Below are positions 1 through 8,018 of a DNA stretch of 64,000 nucleotides, in pieces. The DNA is from Paradesertivirga sp966210515. Its GTDB lineage: Bacteria > Bacteroidota > Bacteroidia > Sphingobacteriales > Sphingobacteriaceae. The translations under genes and the position numbers were made by a program. The stretch spans positions 1-64,000 of the forward strand of contig CBIHLM010000016.1 of NCBI GenBank assembly GCA_966210515.1, in the 5' to 3' direction. Positions within the stretch are counted from its first letter, which is position 1; every line of letters starts with the position of its first letter. The notes under the pieces are model-generated. The model was not told where the DNA came from, made no database searches, and saw nothing but the letters and a program-made list of their open reading frames with translations.

Positions 1-60
1 ATTATATTATAAATTAAGATTTTGCAGAACTAATTTATTTGTTATATTTTTACCTCACTG

Positions 61-423
61 ATGGAAAAGAGTGGATTAGTTTTTGATGATGATGTGGATA
101 TCTTAAGTATTTTAACTTATCTGCTAGAAGAGAAGGGTTGGAAAATTAATACCCGAACAACATGTGCCAATATTCTGCAGGATATTGAAGAGACCAATCC
201 AGATATAATTTTAATGGATAACTGGATTCCGGATGCCGGAGGAAAAGTGGCAACTCAGCTAATTAAGAGTCATCCGGAATATAAAAACATCCCGGTGATA
301 TATTTTTCGGCGAATAATGACGTAGCAACCCTGGCACAAGAGGCTGGCGCCGACACGTATCTGGCTAAACCCTTCGACTTAGATCAATTAGAAGATTTAC
401 TAAGCAATGTATTGCAACAATAA
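61..423 (+). CDS. Single-domain response regulator (CheY-like receiver)
   Basis: A 120-aa protein consisting of only a receiver domain. The acidic cluster is at D9-D11, the expected phospho-acceptor is D53 (in LMDNWIPD), the switch Ser is S83 and the conserved Lys is K103 (in AKPFD). There is no output domain, so it probably passes a phosphate or acts by protein contact, as CheY-type regulators do. No kinase gene is adjacent. Its key residues have the same numbering as in the receiver at 33341-33718, so the two are probably paralogues. A strong hairpin follows directly after the stop. Confidence 0.9.
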   Translation: MEKSGLVFDDDVDILSILTYLLEEKGWKINTRTTCANILQDIEETNPDIILMDNWIPDAGGKVATQLIKSHPEYKNIPVIYFSANNDVATLAQEAGADTYLAKPFDLDQLEDLLSNVLQQ

Positions 424-453
424 TTACAAGGCGCCTTTAGAATCGCCTTGTAA
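424..453 (+). terminator. Hairpin after the response regulator
   Basis: A perfect 10-bp inverted repeat (TTACAAGGCG / CGCCTTGTAA) with a 10-nt loop begins at the base after the stop codon. The T-run is short, so it may be a terminator with a weak tail. Confidence 0.6.
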
Positions 454-461
454 TTACCTTT

Positions 462-496
462 AAATTATTTACTTCCGGATTGAAAGTAAATAATTT
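462..496. terminator. Second hairpin between convergent genes
   Basis: A perfect 13-bp AT-rich inverted repeat (AAATTATTTACTT / AAGTAAATAATTT) with a 9-nt loop. It lies between the convergent response-regulator and SIMPL genes and could end transcription from either side. Confidence 0.45.
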
Positions 497-558
497 GATG
501 TGTCTATAGGTAGCTGAACAAAACAGAGAGCAGTTAATCCTCTCGACTTTGTAAAAGC

Positions 559-1272
559 CTAATTCTTGAGTTCAAAAACAGCCCTCATCTGGTAGTTTAA
601 CTTTATCTTTTTAAAATCAATTTCAGGCATAGGCGCCATTTCTGCTGTGGCCATCCCTTTGTCCATGCTCATTGTTGTATTCGCGCGGTACATAGGCTGA
701 GGATAATACTCATTATTAATCTCCTGTATTTCAAGAGCCTCACCAACTTTATCATCGAGGGCAGCGGCTAAGTAAGACGCTTTATCTTTCGCAGCCCGAA
801 GAGCTTTGACTTTAAGCTCTTGCTTTAGCGCTTCAATTTTAGAGTAGTCGTAGCTTTCAATATTGGTATATTCAACGCCTCGCGGCTCAACCGCACTTAA
901 AATCTGGTTAAACTTAGTTAAGTCGGTCACTTTAATCCGATATTGTTTTCTTGCTAAAAACTCAGGATTTTTCTTTTTTTCGAATGCATAATTAAAACTC
1001 GAAATGTTGTTGATCGTAAAGTTTTCTTTTGCGATTCCAGCATCAAGAACTGCCTTTTGCAACTGACGTTCGAGCTCTTCAATTTCAACTTTTCGCTTAT
1101 TGGCATTATCACGAAAGTATTCTTTAAGTGATATTCCTACGTAAATAATATCAGGGGTAACTTCCGCTTCCGCTGATCCTGAAACTTCAATTTTCCTTCT
1201 GATGTCAACATTCTGAGCAAATCCGGAGACCGTACCCAAAAGTAAAAAGGCTGCTACTATCAAATTTTTCAT
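559..1272 (-). CDS. SIMPL-domain (DUF541) periplasmic protein
   Basis: The start was placed at the ATG at 1270-1272, because it begins a clear Sec signal peptide (MKNLIVAAFLLLGTVSGFAQ) that the longer upstream reading would spoil. The mature protein starts with the SIMPL signature VSGSAEAEVTPDIIYVGISL and continues through about 200 residues of mixed alpha/beta sequence. SIMPL proteins are exported; E. coli YggE is linked to oxidative-stress tolerance, but the biochemical role is unclear. It appears to be a single gene, convergent with the response regulator. Confidence 0.85.
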   Translation of the reverse strand: MKNLIVAAFLLLGTVSGFAQNVDIRRKIEVSGSAEAEVTPDIIYVGISLKEYFRDNANKRKVEIEELERQLQKAVLDAGIAKENFTINNISSFNYAFEKKKNPEFLARKQYRIKVTDLTKFNQILSAVEPRGVEYTNIESYDYSKIEALKQELKVKALRAAKDKASYLAAALDDKVGEALEIQEINNEYYPQPMYRANTTMSMDKGMATAEMAPMPEIDFKKIKLNYQMRAVFELKN

Positions 1273-1458
1273 GTTATTGTGTTTTGTGTGTGTCAATAAA
1301 GGATGCATAAAACAAGTACTTTCCATAAGGTAGTATTAATGCTCCCGTTTATATAGGCTTACGTAAAATTCACTCCTGGCGTAACACAATGGTTAATATA
1401 ATGTTTCTTGCGGCTTAGGTGGCCAAAATAGATTAACACTTTAAAAACCTTTTTAAAC

Positions 1459-1491
1459 AAAAAAGAGAGCCTGTACTAAGCTCTCTTTTTT
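1459..1491 (-). terminator. Intrinsic terminator
   Basis: A perfect 12-bp stem (AAAAAAGAGAGC / GCTCTCTTTTTT) with a 9-nt loop and T-runs on both strands. It lies 16 bp downstream of the 39-aa minus-strand ORF at 1507-1626 and probably ends that transcript. Confidence 0.85.
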
Positions 1492-1506
1492 TATAAAGTA
1501 ACGCTT

Positions 1507-1626
1507 TTAAGAAGCTTTACTTACAACAAAAACCTTTTGCTGTTTTGCTCTGAATTTTCTTAGATCATCTGAAAGGATAGCTTTTAAAAGCTTGTCTGTG
1601 CTGCTTAATTGAGTTTTCTTTTCCAT
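1507..1626 (-). CDS. Small basic protein, 39 aa (hypothetical)
   Basis: This ORF starts at the ATG at 1624-1626 and ends in TAA at 1507-1509. It encodes a Lys/Arg-rich, probably helical protein beginning MEKKTQLSSTDKLLKAILSD and ending VFVVSKAS. No signal peptide or membrane segment is visible. Support comes from its position: it fills a gap of more than 400 bp between two same-strand genes and is followed 16 bp later by a textbook terminator. I do not recognise the family. It could instead be the coding-like part of a small RNA. Confidence 0.5.
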   Translation of the reverse strand: MEKKTQLSSTDKLLKAILSDDLRKFRAKQQKVFVVSKAS

Positions 1627-1744
1627 GAAAAACATATTACCAATTCTGTGCCAGTGGCAATTTTACGCTCCGAAAATAGTTTCAGATTATAAACTGTACT
1701 ATTTTACCTACACAGCCTGACTGCTCTTTTAAACTCAGGGCTAA

Positions 1745-2839
1745 CTATTTCACGTTTAGCCACCATGCAGTGCATTGTTTAATACTCTGCAAATAGATCG
1801 CTTCTCCTATCATAGGGTGCAAAACCGGAACACTCCTTTTCTCACACTCTTCCGTCACCCTTGTTATAGGTTCGTCCCAGGCATGTTTAGCGAGAGCAAA
1901 TTTCGCCCAGTGCACAGGTAACAGCATCTTAGCTTTTAAATCAATTGCAGCCTGAACAATCTGTTCGGGATGCATGTGGATATATTTCCAATGACTATCG
2001 TACTGCCCGCATTCCAGAATTGCCAGATCAATAGGTCCGAACGATTCGCCAATGGTTTTAAAATGAGTATCGTAACCAGAGTCTCCGCCAAAATACATTT
2101 TCATGCAAGGAGTACTTAAAACAAATGATACCCACAACACCTGGTTCCGTTTTAAGCCGCGGCCTGAAAAGTGTCGGGCAGGCGCTATGTTTACCTTGAA
2201 GCCGGCATCCAACTCTACTTCTTCATTCCAGTCACATTCAATTATTATATCTTTTGAGTACCCCCAATGTTCGAGGTGTGCGCCTACTCCCAAACCTGTA
2301 ATTACTTTCCTGATCTTAGGCTTCAACTTCGTTATAGTTTCGTAGTCCAAATGATCCCAGTGATCGTGTGATATAAATAAATAGTCGATATCTGGTATAT
2401 CATCTGCAGAATATATATCACTACCCTTATAGCTTCTGGTGGTGAATTTAACAGGGGAAGAACGTCCGCTGAAGATTGGATCAACAAGAATCTTCTTTCC
2501 ATCCACCTGAATAAAATATGAGGAATGGCCAAACCAAACCAGTACATCCTCTGTGGGGCTCAGATTCAATATATCTGTTTTCGTTGATGGCAAAACCGAA
2601 GGCGGTCTCACGCTTTTACTTTTATTAAAAACAACCTCCTTCAGCACCTGGAAATAACTTACACCTTCGGTCAAATCGGGTGTGATACTCAGGTTCTGGA
2701 ATTTTCCGTCCTTATAATTAGGAGAAGCTTTAATTCTGTCCAGTCGTTGACCTGTAGAAATTTTCCCGAACTGAGCTTGATGCAAAAAAATATAGACAGA
2801 AACGATCAACAAAGCTATTATCAGGATGGCTATTAACAT
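1745..2839 (-). CDS. Membrane-anchored MBL-fold metallo-hydrolase (NAPE-PLD/UlaG-like)
   Basis: A 364-aa protein with one N-terminal membrane segment (residues 1-20). The metallo-beta-lactamase core has the two-metal motif HDHWDHLD at 158-165, a further His in ARHFSGR (223), GGDSGYD at 251-257 (metal-bridging Asp) and a C-terminal PVHW at 308-311. The arrangement and length match the N-acyl-phosphatidylethanolamine phospholipase D/UlaG branch of the superfamily. The substrate cannot be read from sequence; a phospholipid or another envelope phosphodiester is plausible. It appears to be a single gene. Confidence 0.85.
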   Translation of the reverse strand: MLIAILIIALLIVSVYIFLHQAQFGKISTGQRLDRIKASPNYKDGKFQNLSITPDLTEGVSYFQVLKEVVFNKSKSVRPPSVLPSTKTDILNLSPTEDVLVWFGHSSYFIQVDGKKILVDPIFSGRSSPVKFTTRSYKGSDIYSADDIPDIDYLFISHDHWDHLDYETITKLKPKIRKVITGLGVGAHLEHWGYSKDIIIECDWNEEVELDAGFKVNIAPARHFSGRGLKRNQVLWVSFVLSTPCMKMYFGGDSGYDTHFKTIGESFGPIDLAILECGQYDSHWKYIHMHPEQIVQAAIDLKAKMLLPVHWAKFALAKHAWDEPITRVTEECEKRSVPVLHPMIGEAIYLQSIKQCTAWWLNVK

Positions 2840-3107
2840 ATGAAATGACTTTTCTTTTTATCTACAAATTAAAGCAAACAGAGTTTATGTTAAGAAAACT
2901 CATCAAAATATTACCCATTAAAGACACCGGAGAATTAAACATTAGGATCTGGGCTCGAATGAGCACAGAAAAACAGTTTTAGAAGTGTGAAACTGTAAGT
3001 ATAAGAAGTCCTTATCTTTTGAGAACGGTAGAATCTTCATCAAAGCAATTTGGCCCGTTTGAACTGCCGCACAAAAGAACTTTTCCGAAATAAATGGTCG
3101 AAAATAA

Positions 3108-3545
3108 TTAAGACACCGGCTGTTTTTTTGCTTGTCCACTAAACTTCGTGGCATTGAAAAACTCTAATTTTATCTGCCGTAAGGTTTTAACAAAATCAAA
3201 GAGTTTTCCCTCAAGGTCTGAATGCATCGCATTAAGTTCCGCCTCATTTTCCACCTCACTTACTTCAAGAAGCCCGCTTAAGCGGGTTTGATGCTCAACA
3301 ATTTTGCTTCGAAGCTGCTCTTTTCGTAATTCAAGCGATTCGAAATTACTTGAAAGACTTTCAATCAGCATCATATTACCCTCGCCCATGTTGGGTAGAA
3401 AATAACGCGCAATAAGCGACTGAAAATAGTTGATCTCCTGCTCAAAGAAAACGATGTCGGACATCCAATGAGTTGTTAACACATAAAGTTCTTCAACACT
3501 AAACTGATGCAAAAAACCTGTTGAGGATAATATTTTTGATTCCAT
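3108..3545 (-). CDS. Hypothetical helical protein, 145 aa
   Basis: An ORF rich in Glu, Leu and Ser with heptad-like helical segments around residues 60-120 (LRKEQLRSKIVEHQTRLSGL) and no signal peptide or membrane segment. It resembles a small cytoplasmic coiled-coil protein. No family was recognised. It lies in the same orientation as its neighbours on both sides but is separated by more than 100 bp from each. Its length and codon use favour a real gene. Confidence 0.6.
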   Translation of the reverse strand: MESKILSSTGFLHQFSVEELYVLTTHWMSDIVFFEQEINYFQSLIARYFLPNMGEGNMMLIESLSSNFESLELRKEQLRSKIVEHQTRLSGLLEVSEVENEAELNAMHSDLEGKLFDFVKTLRQIKLEFFNATKFSGQAKKQPVS

Positions 3546-3657
3546 TAAACTACCTTTTCAAAACTATTCGGGCGAAAAAAAACCTTTTCATGTCTCCTTA
3601 ATACGGACTGACACACTAAATAGTTATAGAAAGTCTTATAAATAAAAATACCGATAA

Positions 3658-4305
3658 TCAGACGGATGGCTTATCTGGCTTCTGTAAATAGAAAAAACCC
3701 AGAATCAACAAACATAACAGGCCAAACAAAAAGCCCCCTAACACATCGGTGAACCAGTGCGCACCTAAATAAACTCTTGAGAAAGGGATTGTAAGAATAA
3801 AAAACAATGAAATTGCTGCTACTATGAGTCGGAAGGTTTTAGGAAGAGATTTAAGGTAATACATCAGCATGAGCATGAAGCCAAAAAACAATACATAAAA
3901 AAGCACATGGCCGCTTGGAAAACTCTGCCGCTTAGTCTCGCCGATTATTCTTACTAAATCTTCTGTTGGTCGCGGCCTGTTTATAATGATTTTCAAGGCT
4001 GAGCTTACCACACCCGATAACAGCGTGGCGGATATGTAAATAGCTTCTTTTCTAAATCTCAGCACGAAAAAAAGTAATGCTGTGATTAATACCATAACTA
4101 CCGAATAAGGAAAAACACCGACGGCACTAACACTCTTCATAAAAGCGTCCAGATATGGATGTTGATACTCCTGGATTTCTTCTGAAACCTCCATATCGAT
4201 TGACATCGAATGCGGAAACACATATACTAAAGCGGTAAGAAAAAGGAAAACCAGAAACAAAAAAGTCAGAACATAAAAGAGAACGCGTTTTCTGAAAGGT
4301 GTCAT
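3658..4305 (-). CDS. PAP2-family membrane phosphatase
   Basis: A 215-aa protein with about six membrane segments. All three PAP2 phosphatase motifs are present: KX6RP (K105...R112-P113), PSGH (130-133) and SRX5HX3D (S176, R177, H183, D187). The family removes phosphate from lipid phosphates, including undecaprenyl pyrophosphate and phosphatidic acid or phosphatidylglycerol phosphate. Which lipid it acts on is not shown by context. The protein is complete, and divergent from the outer-membrane protein gene at 4477. Confidence 0.9.
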   Translation of the reverse strand: MTPFRKRVLFYVLTFLFLVFLFLTALVYVFPHSMSIDMEVSEEIQEYQHPYLDAFMKSVSAVGVFPYSVVMVLITALLFFVLRFRKEAIYISATLLSGVVSSALKIIINRPRPTEDLVRIIGETKRQSFPSGHVLFYVLFFGFMLMLMYYLKSLPKTFRLIVAAISLFFILTIPFSRVYLGAHWFTDVLGGFLFGLLCLLILGFFYLQKPDKPSV

Positions 4306-4476
4306 TCAATGAAATTATAAGGGAATAACACTATTTCCAACCGGCGGTTTGCATTGCGCCACACCCGCGAAAAAATGTCCATACAAAAGCTGGAATAAAC
4401 CAGCGGGATAACAGTTAAAACACTGCCCGCATTCTGATGTTAGTGGTATTAGTTATATGCCTTTGAATAATAGAAA

Positions 4477-7020
4477 ATGATCAAAACACTTATCACATTT
4501 CTGGCTGTTTCAGCTTTCATCACTATATGTCATGCGCAAAAAAATATAGTGATAAAAGATAGCACGGAGGTACGGATTCATCCATCATACAACTCAGTTT
4601 CTAACTCTCACAGGAAATTTTTTGGCGAAAACTATCGAAAAGAATGGTCTACCTTAACGAAACTGCCTGTACTTAAAATTTCAGACATACTGGGAGGATT
4701 AAGACCAGTTAAAACGGATAGCAGTCATCAAACCCAGGCATTACAGCTGGAAGATAACACAGGAGAAATATGGATTCTGCGTAAGCTGGAAAATCATTCC
4801 GGCGATCTGACACCTGAAACACTTCAAGGATCTATGTATGAAAAATGGATAGACGATCACTTTTCTGCTCAGCACCCTTATTCAGCGTTAATAGTTCCTG
4901 TTCTCGCTGATGCTGTAAACGTGCCCCATACCTCTCCTGTTATCGGCATAGTGGCTCATGACAAACTCTTTGGTACATTCGAAAAAGATTTTGCAGGATC
5001 AGTATGTCTGCTCGAAAAGCGTGAGCCTTACGGAGATTCTGACAATACGCTTACTATGCTTCAGAACCTTGCAGAAGACAATAGGAATAAAGTAGATGGT
5101 GCCGTATTTTTTCGGGCACGCCTGTTAGACCTGCTGATTGCCGATTGGGGCCGGCACGAAAATCAATGGCAATGGGTAAATAAACCACAAGGCAATGGCG
5201 AACAATATCTTGCAGTACATCATGATCGGGATCAAGCTTTATATATTAACCAGGGTCTAATTCCAAAGGCTGCATCAAAAATAACTGACATTTCATTTCT
5301 GGATGGTTTCGATGAAGATTATGATGATGTAAACAAGTTTTTTATAAACACAACAAAGCTCAATCAGCAGCTTCTCAACTCATATACTCACCAGCAATGG
5401 ATGCAAATGACACGCGATTTCGTAGCCGCCTTGCCTGACAATATTTTATTGAGAGCTGTAGATAAATTGCCGGCTTCTCTAAACTTCAGAAAAGATTGGA
5501 TCTTTCAAAACTTAAAAAGCCGCCGGGACCATATGGCAGAAGCGATGGACACCTATTACCGTTTTCTATACAGAACAACCGACATCCGAACTTCCGACAA
5601 AGCTGAATCTATACAAATTCTACAACAAGAAAATAACAAGGTAAGGGTTAGTATTGGAAAACTCTCTGAAAAAGGGAATGAAACGCTTTTGTTTGACAAC
5701 ACCTTCGACCCGGACATAACGAAAGAAATCAGACTTTTTATTGGAAAAGGAAACGATAGCGTTAAAATTGACATCCCTGATAGCGAAATAAAATTTCGGA
5801 TTGTAGGTGGCGAAGGACAAAAAACCTATGATGTAAAAGCCTCAAAAAACCAGGTACAGGTTTACGAAAACCTGGATAACGACAGGTTTCTTGATTCGGG
5901 GAACCATTTAAAAAAATATCTCTCAAACGATACTCTAAATACTCAAAAAGCCTTTAGCGACCTGTATATCAGCTCAACTGGATTTTCACCCACTGTAGAC
6001 CTGCGCTCTGTAGACGGGCCTTTTTTGGGCCTTGCTTATACTATTAAAAGGCCCGGTTTCCGAAAGTATCCGTATGCCAGTAAACAAAAAATATCTGCAC
6101 TTAAAAGCCTTAGTTCACCTGCTGTAATGCTGCAATATAATGCTGAGTGGATTTCGGTTTTCAAAAAAACAGATTTAACGGTGGATGGACTCGCGGATAT
6201 GAAAGGCAATATTCTTAACTTTTTTGGCAGGGGTAACGATACTTTTTTTGATCAGAGCGGCGACTTCAGAGTTTTTTATCGCGTTAACTTTTCATTTTAT
6301 CAGTTTGATCCGGCACTTCGCTTTCGTCCCAAAAACAATCTTACAATAAACGTTGGCCCTTCTTTCCAATATTATAGTTTCAATGAGGACGGAAATCCCG
6401 AAAGATTTATCAATACTGAAACTGCGATTAACCAAACCGACTTGCGGACAAACAAGGCGCATGCCGGATTATTTTTGAATTTTAACTGGGATACCCGAGA
6501 TGACAGGCGTTTACCAACCAGGGGATTAAATTTTAATGTCAGAATGCATGGATATGAAGGATTGAACAATACTTCTTCCTCTTATGCGCAGATATTTCCT
6601 CAAATATCCTTCTATAAATCGCTTGACAGTAGAGGAAAAATTATTCTTGCTAACCGTACCGGCGGAGGCTTTACAACCGGTAAAACTGCGTTTTACCAGA
6701 ATGCTTTTCTGGGCAGCCAGGACAATTTATTAGGATTCAGGAAATTTCGCTTTGCAGGAGACCACCTTCTGTATAATAACCTTGAAGCCCGCATTGCTAT
6801 TCCAAATTTTATGAGATACGTGCTTCCCGGAAAATTCGGGCTAATTGGCTTCTATGATGTTGGGAGAGTATGGGTGAAAAATGAAGACTCTAATTCCATT
6901 CATCATGGTTACGGAGGCGGCATCTACTTAACACCCTTTAACCGTTTTTTTATCCGGGCTGTTGCAGGATTTTCCAATGAACGCATGCAACCCACCGTTG
7001 CTGTAAGACAGAGATTCTAA
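4477..7020 (+). CDS. Omp85/BamA-TamA-type outer-membrane protein with kinase-like N-domain
   Basis: An 847-aa protein with a signal peptide (residues 1-20, ending TICHA). Residues about 500-847 form a surface-antigen (Omp85/D15) beta-barrel with the usual late NRTGGGF...LGGxxxLLGFR-like and YDVGRVW segments and a terminal Phe. The N-terminal 480 residues are not POTRA-like. They contain a beta strand with Lys (WILRKLE, K103), a helix, then LLDLLIADWGRHENQW (D223, R226, H227) and HHDRDQA (D250/D252). That order resembles the catalytic and metal-binding loops of CotH/HipA/FAM20-type kinases. Bacteroidota proteins of this type often carry an added metallophosphatase domain, which is absent here. 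The barrel call is firm; the kinase likeness is inference. Confidence 0.8.
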   Translation: MIKTLITFLAVSAFITICHAQKNIVIKDSTEVRIHPSYNSVSNSHRKFFGENYRKEWSTLTKLPVLKISDILGGLRPVKTDSSHQTQALQLEDNTGEIWILRKLENHSGDLTPETLQGSMYEKWIDDHFSAQHPYSALIVPVLADAVNVPHTSPVIGIVAHDKLFGTFEKDFAGSVCLLEKREPYGDSDNTLTMLQNLAEDNRNKVDGAVFFRARLLDLLIADWGRHENQWQWVNKPQGNGEQYLAVHHDRDQALYINQGLIPKAASKITDISFLDGFDEDYDDVNKFFINTTKLNQQLLNSYTHQQWMQMTRDFVAALPDNILLRAVDKLPASLNFRKDWIFQNLKSRRDHMAEAMDTYYRFLYRTTDIRTSDKAESIQILQQENNKVRVSIGKLSEKGNETLLFDNTFDPDITKEIRLFIGKGNDSVKIDIPDSEIKFRIVGGEGQKTYDVKASKNQVQVYENLDNDRFLDSGNHLKKYLSNDTLNTQKAFSDLYISSTGFSPTVDLRSVDGPFLGLAYTIKRPGFRKYPYASKQKISALKSLSSPAVMLQYNAEWISVFKKTDLTVDGLADMKGNILNFFGRGNDTFFDQSGDFRVFYRVNFSFYQFDPALRFRPKNNLTINVGPSFQYYSFNEDGNPERFINTETAINQTDLRTNKAHAGLFLNFNWDTRDDRRLPTRGLNFNVRMHGYEGLNNTSSSYAQIFPQISFYKSLDSRGKIILANRTGGGFTTGKTAFYQNAFLGSQDNLLGFRKFRFAGDHLLYNNLEARIAIPNFMRYVLPGKFGLIGFYDVGRVWVKNEDSNSIHHGYGGGIYLTPFNRFFIRAVAGFSNERMQPTVAVRQRF

Positions 7021-7182
7021 CAATCCGGAAATAAATACATTTTTTTCTGGGTAAAATTACTCGCTCAAACCCATGAAATAACCATCCATGTGAACTTGGA
7101 ATACATTTCCCCCGAGGGGATTTCGGTGGCATAGGTATTGTAAAATCTTCTGTACCTAAATTAAAAACTTAAATTCTATGCT

Positions 7183-7569
7183 ATGAGATTCATTAGCCGA
7201 AAAATCCATGCTGTGTTAGATTACATATCTGGAGTATTATTAATCGCATCACCCTGGCTGTTTAATTTTGCTGACATTGCCGCAGCTAAATGGGTCGCAA
7301 TTATTGCCGGTATAGTCATCCTGGGGATGTCTCTGCTTACTGACTATGAAGGGGGTATTAAAAAAATCATTCCGATGAGCGGCCACCTTACTATGGACGT
7401 AATTGTGGGCATTTTGCTTGCGGTATCCCCTTGGTTATTCAATTTCAGCGAGTATGTTTATTTGCCGCATTTAATCATTGGAATTCTGGAAATTGGTGCA
7501 GGTTTATTCACCGAAAGTTCTTCAGAGCATTCGCGCCCGATGGACAGAAATATTAGCCCGGCACATTAA
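7183..7569 (+). CDS. SPW repeat membrane protein
   Basis: A 128-aa integral membrane protein of four helices made from two related halves. Each half carries the SPW signature: ASPWLFNF at about residues 22-29 and VSPWLFNF at about 85-92. The function of SPW proteins is not established. A short polar tail follows the last helix. It stands alone, convergent with the response regulator at 7614, with a shared hairpin between them. Confidence 0.85.
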   Translation: MRFISRKIHAVLDYISGVLLIASPWLFNFADIAAAKWVAIIAGIVILGMSLLTDYEGGIKKIIPMSGHLTMDVIVGILLAVSPWLFNFSEYVYLPHLIIGILEIGAGLFTESSSEHSRPMDRNISPAH

Positions 7570-7577
7570 TTTAAAAA

Positions 7578-7603
7578 TTGCCCGCAAGCTTTTATGCGGG
7601 CAA
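7578..7603 (-). terminator. Terminator between convergent genes
   Basis: A 9-bp stem (TTGCCCGCA / TGCGGGCAA) with an 8-nt loop. On the minus strand it is followed by a T-rich tail (AATTTTTAAA), so it best serves the response-regulator/kinase operon; it may also stop the SPW transcript. Confidence 0.7.
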
Positions 7604-7613
7604 ACACTCTATT

Positions 7614-8018
7614 TCAGGAGTACTGTAAACTATAACGCTCCAATATCTCCATAGTCACCGGCTTGGCGATAAAATCTATTACCATAGCATACTTGCTGGC
7701 CCTTTTGATGTCCTGTGGATCTACTGATGACGACAAAACCACCACCTTGGTTTGGTTAAAAGAGTTGAATTTTGGTTTTGAAAATTCTTCCAGAAAATCC
7801 CAGCCATCCATAATTGGCATATTTAAGTCGAGAAGAATTAAATTTGGATGTGCCGGCGAACCTTCCTGACTTTCCAGCCATTTTTCGTAACAGCCTATTG
7901 CATCACTGCCGTTCAGGGCCGAGACTGTTTCTGTGCCCGGCAGCACTTTTTCTATTAGTTTTTTATTGATCATTATGGCAACGCTGTCATCATCAACTAA
8001 AAAAATTTTGTTCAGCAT
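7614..8018 (-). CDS. Response regulator receiver protein
   Basis: A 134-aa single receiver domain with D9-D11, phospho-acceptor D64 (LLDLNMP), S96-S98 and K119 (AKP). Its length and the insertion before the acceptor (SQEGSPAHP) are typical of the Rcp1/slr-type receivers paired with phytochrome-like or PAS kinases. The ATG lies inside the 3' end of the upstream kinase gene (26-bp overlap), so it is translationally coupled and almost certainly the partner of that kinase. Confidence 0.9.
   Translation of the reverse strand: MLNKIFLVDDDSVAIMINKKLIEKVLPGTETVSALNGSDAIGCYEKWLESQEGSPAHPNLILLDLNMPIMDGWDFLEEFSKPKFNSFNQTKVVVLSSSVDPQDIKRASKYAMVIDFIAKPVTMEILERYSLQYS

Noticed and set aside
2888..2983. 31-codon plus-strand ORF beginning MLRKLIKILP
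   Set aside because: Short, no terminator or operon context, and lying in an AT-rich gap; chance is the simplest explanation.
2942..3154. Minus-strand ORF of 70 aa
   Set aside because: It overlaps the 3' end of the helical-protein gene in another frame, has unusual composition and no signal or motif.
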